Source of the DNA: Microtetraspora glauca
GTDB lineage: Bacteria; Actinomycetota; Actinomycetes; Streptosporangiales; Streptosporangiaceae
Assembly (NCBI GenBank): GCA_001570385.1
Contig: BBYL01000015.1
Span: 1-64,000 of the forward strand
Length of the DNA: 64,000 bases
Direction of reading: 5' to 3'
The notes beneath the pieces were generated by a model that saw nothing but the letters and a program-made list of their open reading frames with translations, was not told the origin of the DNA and made no database searches. Shown in pieces: positions 33,486 to 41,680 of this stretch (positions within the stretch are counted from its first letter, which is position 1; every line of letters starts with the position of its first letter). The translations under genes were made by a program, and so were the position numbers.

Positions 33486-34874
33486 GTGAGCACCGCCTTC
33501 ACGTCGCCGGTTCGGAACGGGGGAGCCGTCGACGGCACGCACCGGGCCATGCCGCAGCGAGGCGCCCGCGCGCGTCCCGAGGCCGTCCTGGTGGCCGTCG
33601 CCGTGGGCGCGCTCGCCGTACTCGGCCTGTGGTGGGCGGGCACGCCGAGCGTCTCCGGGCTGGACGGCTGGCTGACCAACGCCGGTCGGATCACCGGGCT
33701 CCTCGCCGGATACGCGTTCGCGGTGCTGCTCGCACTGATGGCCCGGGTCCCCGCGCTGGAGCGCGGGGTGGGCTCCGACAGGCTCGCCCGCTGGCACTCG
33801 ATGGGCGGGCGGTACGTCGTCGGGCTCGCCGTCGCGCACACCCTGCTGATCATCTGGGGGTACGCGGTCACCGACGGCGCCGACGTGGTGAGCGAGACCG
33901 TGACGCTCAACCTCACCTATCCCGACGTGCTCAAGGCCACGGTGGCCCTGCTGCTCCTGGTCGGCGTCGGGATCGTCTCGGCCCGCGCCGTCCGGCGCCG
34001 GCTGCGCTACGAGACCTGGTTCCACCTGCACTTCTACACGTACCTCGTGGCCTGGCTGGCCTTCGGGCACCAGCTCGCGAACGGCAGCGAGTTCCTGACG
34101 TTCCCCGCCGCCCGTACGGCCTGGTACGTCCTCTACGTCGCGGTGGCGGTGCTGGTCGTCTGGTACCGGTTCCTCATGCCCGTACGGCAGGCGTTCCGGC
34201 ACCGGCTCAGGGTCGCCGGGGTCGTTCAGGAGGCTCCCGGCGTCGTCTCCGTCCACATCTCCGGGCGCCGTCTCGACAGGCTCGGGGCCGAACCCGGCCA
34301 GTTCTTCCGGTGGCGGTTCCTCACCAGGGACCTGTGGTGGTCTCCCAACCCCTACTCGCTGTCGGCGGCGCCGCGTCCCGGTGAGCTGCGGATCACCGTG
34401 AAGGACCTGGGCGACCAGAGCCGCGCGCTCGCCCGCCTGCGCCCCGGCACGCGGGTGGTCGCCGAAGGCCCGTACGGCGCGTTCACGGCGGGCCGCCTCA
34501 AGGGGCGCAAGGTGCTGCTCATCGCCGGAGGCGTGGGCGTCACGCCCGTGCGCGCCCTGTTTGAGTCGGTACCGGCGGCGCCCGGCGACCTCACCCTCCT
34601 CTACCGGGCCAGGACCACCGGTGACCTGGTGTTCCGCGCCGAACTTGAGGCGATCTCCACCGCCCGCGGGGCGGCGTTGCACTACTGCGTCGGACCGCGG
34701 AGCGAGATCGGCGATCCGTTCACGCCGGAGACGCTCACCGAGCGCGTCCCCGGGTTGCGCGAGCACGAGGTCTACGTGTGCGGACCGGAGAGCATGACGC
34801 GCAGCGTGGTGTCCGCGCTGCGCGCCGCCGGAGTGCCGAAGAGGCGCATCCACCACGAATCGTTCGAGTTCTGA
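33486..34874 (+). CDS. Ferric-reductase-like transmembrane flavocytochrome
   Basis: About 462 residues. An N-terminal membrane domain with about six helices (residues about 30-225) is of the ferric reductase-like transmembrane/FRE type. His in RWHSMGGRYVVGLAVAHTLL and in FHLHFYTYLVAWLAFGHQL are probable haem ligands. A ferredoxin-NADP reductase-type cytoplasmic part follows: FAD-binding WSPNPYSLSAAP, then NAD(P)-binding LLIAGGVGVTPVRAL and VYVCGPESMTRSV. GTG 33486 has AAAGGGG upstream; ATG 33453 or 33468 are possible. Moves electrons from cytoplasmic NAD(P)H to the outer face, probably to the FMN-binding protein encoded next. Confidence 0.9.
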   Translation: MSTAFTSPVRNGGAVDGTHRAMPQRGARARPEAVLVAVAVGALAVLGLWWAGTPSVSGLDGWLTNAGRITGLLAGYAFAVLLALMARVPALERGVGSDRLARWHSMGGRYVVGLAVAHTLLIIWGYAVTDGADVVSETVTLNLTYPDVLKATVALLLLVGVGIVSARAVRRRLRYETWFHLHFYTYLVAWLAFGHQLANGSEFLTFPAARTAWYVLYVAVAVLVVWYRFLMPVRQAFRHRLRVAGVVQEAPGVVSVHISGRRLDRLGAEPGQFFRWRFLTRDLWWSPNPYSLSAAPRPGELRITVKDLGDQSRALARLRPGTRVVAEGPYGAFTAGRLKGRKVLLIAGGVGVTPVRALFESVPAAPGDLTLLYRARTTGDLVFRAELEAISTARGAALHYCVGPRSEIGDPFTPETLTERVPGLREHEVYVCGPESMTRSVVSALRAAGVPKRRIHHESFEF

Positions 34875-34884
34875 AGGAAGACTC

Positions 34885-35481
34885 ATGCGCAGAGCGATAT
34901 TGGCCGTGCTCGCCACCACCGTCGGCCTGGTGCTGTTGTTGTCCTTCAAACCACACGAGATCACCGCGTCCGCCGACCGCCCGTCCGCCGGGGCGCGGGC
35001 CGATGCGGCCTCCGGCCGCGACCCCGGGTTCGACGGCCACGGCGACGGTGACGAGGACAGCGGCGGTGCCGGGTTCGGCGGCGGTGACGGGTTCGGCGGC
35101 GGTGACGGGTTCGGTCCTCCCGCGGGTGACCACGGGGGAGGCGGGGTCTCCTCGAACTCGGGCGCCTGGACCGGTGACGGCGCGAGCGCGGGCGCGACGA
35201 GCGGCGACAAGACGGTCACCGGTGACGCGGCCGACACGCGCTGGGGCCCGGTGCAGGTCGAGCTCGTGATCTCCGGCGGCAAGGTGACCGGTGTCAAGGT
35301 GCTCCAGGCCCCCGACAACAACCACAGGGACATCGCCATCAACAACCGGGCGCTCCCGATCCTGAACCAGGCGGCGCTCTCGGCCCAGTCGGCCGGGATC
35401 GACACGGTCTCCGGAGCCACCTACACCAGCGAGGGGTACATCACCTCGTTGCAGAGCGCCCTCGACAGGGCCGGGCTGTGA
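34885..35481 (+). CDS. Exported FMN-binding domain protein
   Basis: 198 residues: an N-terminal hydrophobic signal/anchor (ILAVLATTVGLVLLLS), then a Gly/Asp/Ser-rich linker with repeated GFGGGD units (about 62-80). The C-terminal FMN-binding domain (about 112-198) has the flavinylation motif DTVSGATY, where Thr179 is the expected phosphoester-linked FMN site. It is followed, with 4-bp overlap, by the ApbE enzyme that makes this bond. Likely an extracytoplasmic electron carrier accepting electrons from the membrane reductase 10 bp upstream. Confidence 0.92.
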   Translation: MRRAILAVLATTVGLVLLLSFKPHEITASADRPSAGARADAASGRDPGFDGHGDGDEDSGGAGFGGGDGFGGGDGFGPPAGDHGGGGVSSNSGAWTGDGASAGATSGDKTVTGDAADTRWGPVQVELVISGGKVTGVKVLQAPDNNHRDIAINNRALPILNQAALSAQSAGIDTVSGATYTSEGYITSLQSALDRAGL

Positions 35482-36233
35482 TGCGCCACGTCGAGCACGT
35501 CATGGGCACCGTCTTCTCCTTCGACGTACGGGACCCCGTCGACGCGACCCGGGCCGTCGAAGAGGCCGTGGCCTGGTTGCGCCGTGTCGACGCGACCTTC
35601 TCGACGTACCGCACGGACAGTCCGGTCAGCCGGCTCGGCAGGGGCGAGATCGCCCTGGCGGACTGCCCGGCGGAGGTGGCGGGTGTCCTCGATTTGTGCG
35701 AATCGGCGGCCCGCGCCTCACGGGGGTACTTCACCGCCCGTCCAGGAGGTCGGCTCGACCCCTCCGCCATGGTGAAGGGATGGGCGATCGAGCGGGCGTC
35801 GCTCATCCTCACCCGAGCGGGAGCGCCGAACCACTGCGTCAACGGCGGGGGCGACATCCAGCTCGCCGGGTCCGCCGCCCCCGGGCGGCCCTGGCGCGTC
35901 GGCGTCGCCCACCCGCTGCGGCCGGGCGAGCTCGCCACCGTGGTGACCGGGTCCGGCCTCGCCGTGGCCACCTCGGGTACGGCGGAGCGAGGCCCCCACA
36001 TCCTCGACCCGCACACCGGCCGCCCGGCCACCGGGCTGGCCTCGATCACCCTCGTCGGCGCGAGCCTGACCATGACCGACGCGTACGCGACGGCGGCCTT
36101 CGCCATGGGCGGCGCGGCCAGGGAGTGGGTGGAGGGACTCGACGGGATGGAGGCGTTCGCGGTCACGTCCGATGGCGGCACCTGGCGCACGCCCGGTTTT
36201 CCCGGGGTTCCGGTGGTGGGCCACGCGCGCTGA
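35478..36233 (+). CDS. apbE: FAD:protein FMN transferase (ApbE)
   Basis: About 251 residues. ApbE motifs: MGTVFSFDVRDP at the start, PSAMVKGWAIERASLILTRAG, HCVNGGGDIQLAG, VATSGTAERGPHILDPHTGRPA and ASLTMTDAYATAAFAMG (metal/FAD-binding Asp/Thr). The start is GTG 35478 or ATG 35481; overlap with the preceding gene indicates coupling. No lipobox is seen, so the enzyme may act inside before export, or rely on another route. It transfers FMN from FAD to Thr of the FMN-binding partner. Confidence 0.93.
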   Translation: MMRHVEHVMGTVFSFDVRDPVDATRAVEEAVAWLRRVDATFSTYRTDSPVSRLGRGEIALADCPAEVAGVLDLCESAARASRGYFTARPGGRLDPSAMVKGWAIERASLILTRAGAPNHCVNGGGDIQLAGSAAPGRPWRVGVAHPLRPGELATVVTGSGLAVATSGTAERGPHILDPHTGRPATGLASITLVGASLTMTDAYATAAFAMGGAAREWVEGLDGMEAFAVTSDGGTWRTPGFPGVPVVGHAR

Positions 36234-36251
36234 ATCGGGTATGCCGACCGC

Positions 36252-36632
36252 ATGGCATGCCGTATCACCGAGCTCGTCCTCGACTGCCGCGACCCGGAAC
36301 GGCTCGCCGCCTTCTGGTGCGATGTCCTGGGCTTCGCCGTGCTCGACCGGCTCGAGGGCAGCGTGCGGATCGGCCCCCCGGAGGGGGGTTTCGGCGGGCT
36401 CCAGCCGACTCTGGTGTTCAACCCGTCGGTCGAGCCCAGGCCGGCGAAGCTTCGCCTGCACATCGACGTGAACCCGACCGACCGGGATCAGGCCGACGAG
36501 CTGGTGCGCCTGCTCGCGGCCGGCGCGACCCGCGCCGACATCGGGCAGACAGGACACGAGCCGTGGATCGTGCTCGCCGATCCCGAGGGCAACGAGTTCT
36601 GCCTGTTGCACCATCGGCTCGCCCCGATCTGA
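36252..36632 (+). CDS. VOC/glyoxalase-like domain protein
   Basis: 126 residues: ITELVLDCRDPERLAAFWCDVLGFAVLDR at the N-terminus and LRLHIDVNPTDRDQADELVRLL with EPWIVLADPEGNEFCLLH at the C-terminus, the Glyoxalase_6 subgroup of the VOC superfamily. Metal ligands are less evident than in true glyoxalase I. The ATG lies 18 bp after the ApbE stop, so it may share the transcript, although its biochemical link is unknown. Confidence 0.85.
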   Translation: MACRITELVLDCRDPERLAAFWCDVLGFAVLDRLEGSVRIGPPEGGFGGLQPTLVFNPSVEPRPAKLRLHIDVNPTDRDQADELVRLLAAGATRADIGQTGHEPWIVLADPEGNEFCLLHHRLAPI

Positions 36633-36656
36633 CCAGAGGGGCGCTCGCGGCCGGGG

Positions 36657-37121
36657 TCAGGACGCCGGATGTTGCAGGTGGTCGCGGATCTTGGTGCCGA
36701 CGGTGCGGAGGTGTTCCACCTCGCGCGGCGTGAGCAGGTCGAACATGTGGGCACGGACCGCGGCGACGTGCCCCGGCGCCGTGGCCGCGAGCTTCGCGAG
36801 GCCCTCCTCGGTGAGCTCGGCCTCCGTGCCGCGCCTGTCGTCCGCGCAGTCGGTACGGCGTACCCAGCCGAGCCGCTCCAGCCGGGTCACCGCCCGGGTC
36901 GCGCCGCTGCGGGTCGACAGCACGGCGTCGGCGAGATCGCGCATGCGCATGCGCCGGTCGGGGGCCTCCGACAGCACGACCAGCACCTCGTAATCGAGCA
37001 TGGAGACGCCCGAGTCCGCTTCGAGCTGGCGATCGAGGGCCTGGATCAGCAGCCGCGTGCTGTCCAGGTAGGCACGCCATGCCCGCTGCTCCTCAGAATC
37101 GAGCCACCGCACCTCGTCCAT
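36657..37121 (-). CDS. MarR family regulator divergent from pirin gene
   Basis: 154 residues with ATG 37121. Winged helix: VSMLDYEVLVVLSEAPDRRMRMRDLADAVLSTRSGATRAVTRLERLGWVRR, then the wing DCADDRRGTEAELTEEG. Divergent from the pirin gene across a 126-bp region with two copies of a 17-bp sequence (37143 and 37179), almost certainly its operators. Likely repressor of the pirin gene and itself. Confidence 0.92.
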   Translation of the reverse strand: MDEVRWLDSEEQRAWRAYLDSTRLLIQALDRQLEADSGVSMLDYEVLVVLSEAPDRRMRMRDLADAVLSTRSGATRAVTRLERLGWVRRTDCADDRRGTEAELTEEGLAKLAATAPGHVAAVRAHMFDLLTPREVEHLRTVGTKIRDHLQHPAS

Positions 37122-37142
37122 GCCGCCCAGCCTACGGGAATA

Positions 37143-37195
37143 GTTGACGGCGAAACGACATTGGGTAGAGTGAATGTCGTTGACGGCGAAACGAC
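37143..37195. promoter_or_regulatory. Paired MarR operators flanking a promoter
   Basis: GTTGACGGCGAAACGAC occurs at 37143-37159 and 37179-37195, 36 bp apart. The second copy is part of an inverted repeat GTCGTT-N8-AACGAC (37176-37195). The first copy supplies a TTGACG -35 (37144-37149) with TAGAGT 16 bp later (37166-37171) as a -10 towards the pirin gene. The operators therefore overlap the -35 and the transcription start. Confidence 0.75.
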
Positions 37196-37247
37196 CTTGT
37201 GCCGTACGCCGCCCCGCGACCACTGCGAGACCGGAAGGAAGGCCCCC

Positions 37248-38234
37248 ATGCCCGCCGTCACCGTGGAGAACACGCTCGCCCTGCCCCGCGTCCCCCTGCC
37301 CGACCCGCTGACCGCCGCCGACCGCCCCGTCGTCTCCGTGACCACCGCGCCCCGCGCGCTCGAAGGCGAGGGCTTCCCCGTACGGCGGGCCTTCGCCGGG
37401 GTGGACGTGCGCGCCCTGGACCCGTTCATCCACATGGACCAGATGGGCGAGGTCGAATACGCCCCCGGAGAGCCCAAGGGCACGCCCTGGCACCCGCACC
37501 GGGGCTTCGAGACCGTCACCTACATGATCGACGGGGAGATGGCCCACTCCGACTCCCACGGAGGCGGCGGCCTCATCGGAGGCGGCGACACCCAGTGGAT
37601 GACGGCCGGCTCCGGGATCCTGCACATCGAGACCCCGCCCGAGTACCTCGTCGCCAGCGGCGGGCTGTTCCACGGCCTCCAGCTCTGGGTGAACCTGCCG
37701 CGCGCGCAGAAGTTCGCCGCGCCCCGTTACCAGGACATCACCTCCAGCAAGGTCGCGCTGCTCAGCTCCGACGACGGAGGCGCGCTGGTCCGCGTCATCG
37801 CCGGCGAGGTCGGCGGCCACGCCGGGCCCGGCTCGACGTACACGCCGATCACGCTCGTGCACGCCACCGTCACGCCCGGAGCGTCGCTGACGCTCCCGTG
37901 GCGTACCGACTTCAACGCGCTGGTCTACGTCCTCGGCGGCAGCGGCACCGTCGGCGCCGAGCGGCGGCCCATCAGCGCCGGGCAGCTCGCGGTCTACGGC
38001 CAGGGCGACACCATCACCGTCGCGGCGGACGCCCGCCAGGACTCCCGCACCGGTGGGCTGGACGTGTTCGTCCTCGGCGGCCTGCCGATCCGCGAGCCGG
38101 TCGTCGCCTACGGACCCTTCGTCATGAACACCAAGGCGGAGATCATCACCGCGATGGAGGACTACCAGGCCGGGCGCCTGGGCAGCATCCCGGCCGCCCA
38201 CGCCGACGTGCGGGCCGCGACGCCGGACGCCTGA
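37248..38234 (+). CDS. Pirin family bicupin protein
   Basis: 328 residues from ATG 37248 (GGAAGGAAGG RBS). The N-terminal pirin cupin contains FPVRRAFAGVDVRALDPFIHMDQMGEVEYAPGEPKGTPWHPHRGFETVTYMIDG-type sequence with metal ligands His82, His84 and a further His/Glu in GEMAHSDSHGG. The C-terminal cupin follows (AGEVGGHAGPGSTYTPITLVHATV). Pirins are Fe-dependent, redox-sensing or quercetinase-like proteins. Control by the divergent MarR fits a stress or phenolic-compound response. The 3' end overlaps the convergent AraC gene by 73 bp. Confidence 0.93.
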   Translation: MPAVTVENTLALPRVPLPDPLTAADRPVVSVTTAPRALEGEGFPVRRAFAGVDVRALDPFIHMDQMGEVEYAPGEPKGTPWHPHRGFETVTYMIDGEMAHSDSHGGGGLIGGGDTQWMTAGSGILHIETPPEYLVASGGLFHGLQLWVNLPRAQKFAAPRYQDITSSKVALLSSDDGGALVRVIAGEVGGHAGPGSTYTPITLVHATVTPGASLTLPWRTDFNALVYVLGGSGTVGAERRPISAGQLAVYGQGDTITVAADARQDSRTGGLDVFVLGGLPIREPVVAYGPFVMNTKAEIITAMEDYQAGRLGSIPAAHADVRAATPDA

Positions 38235-38989
38235 GGAAGGGACGACTGAGGGAGGGACGCCTGCCGAACGGGCCCGGTGAACAGGGCCCGTATCCGGCCG
38301 GGCGGGCGGCCCGTCTCCCGGCGGACCGTCCTGGCCAGGTGGGCCTGGTCGGCGAAGCCGAGCTCGGCCGCCAGCCGGGCCAGGTCGGTCTCGCCCTGCT
38401 CGATCCTGGCCAGCGCCCCGCTCACCCGCACCCTGTTGCGGTAGCGGCTGAACGTCATGCCACAGTGCGCGTGGAAGGTCCGGCTGAGGTGACCGGGAGA
38501 GACGCCAAGCGTGCGCGCCAGCCGTACCAGATCGGAGGCGTCGGGGACGCCGGACAGCACCGCCTCACGCGCCAGCGCGGCCAACCCCGGCCGCCCGTAG
38601 CTCGCGGGGACGGCGGCGACCAGCTCAAGCGCGCGGACCAGCGGCTCGGGGTCGGCGCCACGCAACAGCAGCCGGTGCGCGAGCTCCAGGCGGCCGTCCA
38701 CGGGAACGCCGGCGCGCACCGGCCGCCCCTGCGTGACCTCGTGCCACAGCCGGTCGCCGACGGTGATCGTGGTGCAGACGTCTCCGCCCATCGGGTGCGA
38801 GACGCGGTGGTCGCGTCCGGGGATCAGCAGGTAGCCCAGGCTGGGGTCGGCGGTCAGCCGTTCACCGTCGCTACGCACGCGAAAGCCGCCGCGGCGGACG
38901 AAGACGATCTGGTGGACGTCGATCGGCCGGGGCGCCGACCAGCCGGGGATCGTGTCCGCGCAGACCACCACACGTACGGCGAACTCCAC
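38162..38989 (-). CDS. AraC family regulator
   Basis: 275 residues. The N-terminal cupin-like sensor region is IDVHQIVFVRRGGFRVRSDGERLTADPSLGYLLIPGRDHRVSHP. The C-terminal double HTH is DLVRLARTLGVSPGHLSRTFHAHCGMTFSRYRNRVRVSGALARIEQGETDLARLAAELGFADQAHLARTVRRETG. The last about 25 codons run antiparallel inside the pirin gene. It is divergent from the MFS transporter at 39048 (58 bp between starts), which it probably controls. Confidence 0.9.
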   Translation of the reverse strand: MEFAVRVVVCADTIPGWSAPRPIDVHQIVFVRRGGFRVRSDGERLTADPSLGYLLIPGRDHRVSHPMGGDVCTTITVGDRLWHEVTQGRPVRAGVPVDGRLELAHRLLLRGADPEPLVRALELVAAVPASYGRPGLAALAREAVLSGVPDASDLVRLARTLGVSPGHLSRTFHAHCGMTFSRYRNRVRVSGALARIEQGETDLARLAAELGFADQAHLARTVRRETGRPPGRIRALFTGPVRQASLPQSSLPQASGVAARTSAWAAGMLPRRPAW

Positions 38990-39047
38990 GGCTGGGCATC
39001 ATATTCGTTCAAGACGGTCCGGATCGCGGCGGGCGATGGTGGCCGCC

Positions 39048-40361
39048 ATGAGAACCGCCCAACGGACCGTCCTGCCGGTCCTCCTCGCCGGCCAGGCCAT
39101 GGCGTCACTGGACAGCAACATCGTCACGGTCGTGCTCCCCTCCATCCAGCGCGCCTACGCCGCCGACGGCGCGACCGTGCAGCTGATCGCCACGGGGTAC
39201 GGCCTGACGATGGGCGTGCTGATCGTCACCGGCGCCCGCCTCGGCGACCTCCTCGGTCACCGCAGGGCCTTCCTCTCCGGCGTCGCCGGCTTCACCGCGG
39301 CCTCCGCGCTGTGCGGGCTCGCGCCGTCGGTCGCCGTCCTCGTCGTGGCGCGGGTCGCCCAGGCGGTCGCGGGGGCGCTGCTCATCCCGCAGGTGTTCTC
39401 GCTGATCCAGCTGCGGTTCGCCGGGCGGGCACGCGAACGGGCCGTCGGGCTGTACGCGATGGTGCTCGGCCTGTGCGTCGCGGTGGGCCAGCTCCTCGGC
39501 GGGCTGGTGGCGGGTGCGGATCTGCCCGGACTGGGCTGGCGGGCCGTCTTCCTGATCAACCTGCCCGTCGGACTGGTGGTGCTCGCCATCGGTCGGCGGA
39601 CGTTGCCCGTCGCCGGCGGCGACCGGTCGGTACGGCTCGATCCTGCCGGCGTCGTGCTGCTCACCGTGGCCATGCTCGCCCTCACCGTCCCTCTGATGCT
39701 CGGCAGGCAGTACGGCTGGCGGCCCTGGACGTGGATCGCCCTCCTGACCGGGGCGGGGCTGCTGGCCGCCTTCGTCCGCCACGAGAGCAGGACCGCCTTT
39801 CCCCTGCTCGACCTCCGGCTGACCCTGCGCGCGGGGATCGTGCCGGGGCTGGTGAACTGCTGCCTGGTGTCGGCCGCGTACGCGGGTCTGATCTTCTCTC
39901 TCACCCTCCACCTGCAGGGGGAGCTGGGGGTGGGGCCGTTGGGGGCGGGGCTGGCCTTCCTGCCGTACGCCGTCGGGTTCGGCGGCACCAGCCTGCTCGC
40001 CCACCGGTTGCCGGGACGCCACCTGCCCGCCGTCGGCACCGCCGTCTTCGCCGCGGCCGTCGCCGTCCTCGCGGCGGGGGGCGGCTGGCCGGGGGCATGG
40101 TCGGCGCCGGTGCTGCTGGTCGCCTCGGCGGGGCACGCGGCGGGCTACACCCCGCTGGTCGCCAGGCTGGCCCGCCGAGTCGGACCCGACGGCGCCTCGG
40201 CGTTGACGGCGCTGAACTCCACCGGTCCGATGCTCGCTCAGGCCGCCGCGGTCGCCGTCTTCGGCGGCCTGTACCTGGTCGGGGGGCTGGTCTGGGCCGA
40301 GCTCGCGATCGTGGCGACGCTGGCCGTAGGAGTCCGCTGCTGCCTGCCGTACCCGGACTAG
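39048..40361 (+). CDS. MFS drug/proton antiporter (DHA2-like)
   Basis: About 437 residues with roughly 12-14 TM helices. MASLDSNIVTVVLPSIQRAYAADGATVQLIATGYGLTMGVLIVTGARLGDLLGHRRAFL contains antiporter motif D1 (LDxxIVNVALP-like) and loop motif A (GxLGDLLGHRR). Exporter-type motif C-like Gly/Pro content lies in helix 5. ATG 39048 (MRTAQRT) is preferred; Met at 39036 or 38952 are longer options that would overlap the AraC start. Probably exports a toxic compound under AraC control. Confidence 0.88.
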   Translation: MRTAQRTVLPVLLAGQAMASLDSNIVTVVLPSIQRAYAADGATVQLIATGYGLTMGVLIVTGARLGDLLGHRRAFLSGVAGFTAASALCGLAPSVAVLVVARVAQAVAGALLIPQVFSLIQLRFAGRARERAVGLYAMVLGLCVAVGQLLGGLVAGADLPGLGWRAVFLINLPVGLVVLAIGRRTLPVAGGDRSVRLDPAGVVLLTVAMLALTVPLMLGRQYGWRPWTWIALLTGAGLLAAFVRHESRTAFPLLDLRLTLRAGIVPGLVNCCLVSAAYAGLIFSLTLHLQGELGVGPLGAGLAFLPYAVGFGGTSLLAHRLPGRHLPAVGTAVFAAAVAVLAAGGGWPGAWSAPVLLVASAGHAAGYTPLVARLARRVGPDGASALTALNSTGPMLAQAAAVAVFGGLYLVGGLVWAELAIVATLAVGVRCCLPYPD

Positions 40362-41584
40362 GTTCGCCGGGCGCCGCGCCGCGTGACCGCCCACAGGACG
40401 AGGGCGAGCAGGCTGATCGCGCCGCCCAGGACGCATACGCCGTTCCACCCGGCGACCGCGTGGACGGCGGTCGAGGCGAGGGCGCCGGTGGCGCTGCCGA
40501 TCGAGTAGAAGATCATGTAGCCGCCGATCAGCCGGCTGCCCGCGTCCGGGCGCAGCGCGTAGATCAGGCTCTGGTTGGTGACATGGACGGCCTGGACGGC
40601 CAGGTCGAGGACGACCGCGCCGATCGCCAGCGCCCACAGCGACTGCCGGGTGAACGCGAGGGGCAGCCAGGACGCGGCGAGCAGGACCAGCGCTGTGCCG
40701 GTGGTCCACTGGCCGAGGCCGCGATCGTGCAGGCGTCCGGCCGGGGCCGCCGCCAGGGCACCCGCCGCGCCCACGAGTCCGAAGGCGCCGATCGCGGTGT
40801 GGGAGAGCGACAGCGGGGCCGCGCTCAGCGGCAGCGCGACGCAGCTCCACAGGGTGCTGAACGCGGCGAAGACGAGCATGGCGAGCAGGGCGCGGACGCG
40901 GAACACGGGTTCCCGGGCGAACAGGGCGATCGTCGAGCGCAGGAGCCGCCCGTAACCCATGGACGCGCGGGGCCCGCCGTGGCGTGGCAGCAGGCGATAC
41001 AGGGCCAGGGTGAGCGCGAGGGTGACGGCCGCGGAGGTGAGGTAGACCGACCGCCAGCCCGCGAGGTCCGCCAGCGCGCCGGAGACCGTGCGGGCGAGCA
41101 GGATGCCGATGACCACGCCGCTGGTCACCTGGCCGACGACGCGCCCGCGGCGGTCGGGTCCGGTCAGGGACGCGGCGAAGGCGACCAGCGTCTGGGTCAC
41201 GACCGCGAGGAATCCCACCGCGGCCATGGTGCCGAGCAGGACCGGCGCGGTGGCGGCGGTGCCGACAGCGGCCAGCGCCGCCGCCAGCAGAAGCGACTGC
41301 GTGACGACGAGCCGCCGCCGATCGACCAGGTCGCCCAGCGGTACGAGGAAGAACAGTCCCAGCCCGTAGCCGATCTGCGTGAGGGTGACGACGGCGCCGA
41401 CGGTCGCGGGTCCCATCGCGAAGTCCCGGCCCAGGGTGACCAGGAGCGGTTGCGCGAAATAGACGTTGGCGACCGCCGTCCCGCAGGCGATGGCGAACAG
41501 CAGCGTGACGTGGCGGGACGGCGCGGGAGCGGGTGTCTCCTCGGGCACGTCCGTGATCGTCGTCGTTCCCTCGCGGCGGGCCAC
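40358..41584 (-). CDS. MFS transporter (DHA1-like) divergent from HxlR
   Basis: 408 residues from GTG 41584, about 12 TM helices. VTLLFAIACGTAVANVYFAQPLLVTLGRDFAMGPATVGAVVTLTQIGYGLGLFFLVPLGDLVDRRRLV is a typical YnfM/NarK-type N-terminus with motif A GDLVDRRR. Its stop overlaps the convergent MFS gene by 4 bp. Divergent from the HxlR regulator over a shared symmetrical operator, so likely induced with it by quinone, aldehyde or drug stress. Confidence 0.9.
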   Translation of the reverse strand: MARREGTTTITDVPEETPAPAPSRHVTLLFAIACGTAVANVYFAQPLLVTLGRDFAMGPATVGAVVTLTQIGYGLGLFFLVPLGDLVDRRRLVVTQSLLLAAALAAVGTAATAPVLLGTMAAVGFLAVVTQTLVAFAASLTGPDRRGRVVGQVTSGVVIGILLARTVSGALADLAGWRSVYLTSAAVTLALTLALYRLLPRHGGPRASMGYGRLLRSTIALFAREPVFRVRALLAMLVFAAFSTLWSCVALPLSAAPLSLSHTAIGAFGLVGAAGALAAAPAGRLHDRGLGQWTTGTALVLLAASWLPLAFTRQSLWALAIGAVVLDLAVQAVHVTNQSLIYALRPDAGSRLIGGYMIFYSIGSATGALASTAVHAVAGWNGVCVLGGAISLLALVLWAVTRRGARRT

Positions 41585-41604
41585 CGCATCCCCCTCGTTC
41601 GATC

Positions 41605-41658
41605 GGTTGCATCTTGCTACCAGCCGACACTAGGCGAGTTTGGTAGCATGTTGCAACC
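41605..41658. promoter_or_regulatory. Large symmetrical HxlR operator
   Basis: GGTTGCATCTTGCTACCA (41605-41622) and TGGTAGCATGTTGCAACC (41641-41658) are inverted repeats matching 15 of 18 bases over an 18-bp spacer, centred in the MFS/HxlR divergent region. Each arm also contains a local TTGC/GCAA pair. One site could govern both divergent promoters. Confidence 0.75.
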
Positions 41659-41680
41659 GGCTAGGTGGAGGGAGGGCGCG

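Noticed and set aside
39105..41630. 841-codon minus-strand open frame over both MFS genes
   Set aside because: Antisense/out-of-frame to two well-formed transporters; composition is Arg/Gly/Pro nonsense.
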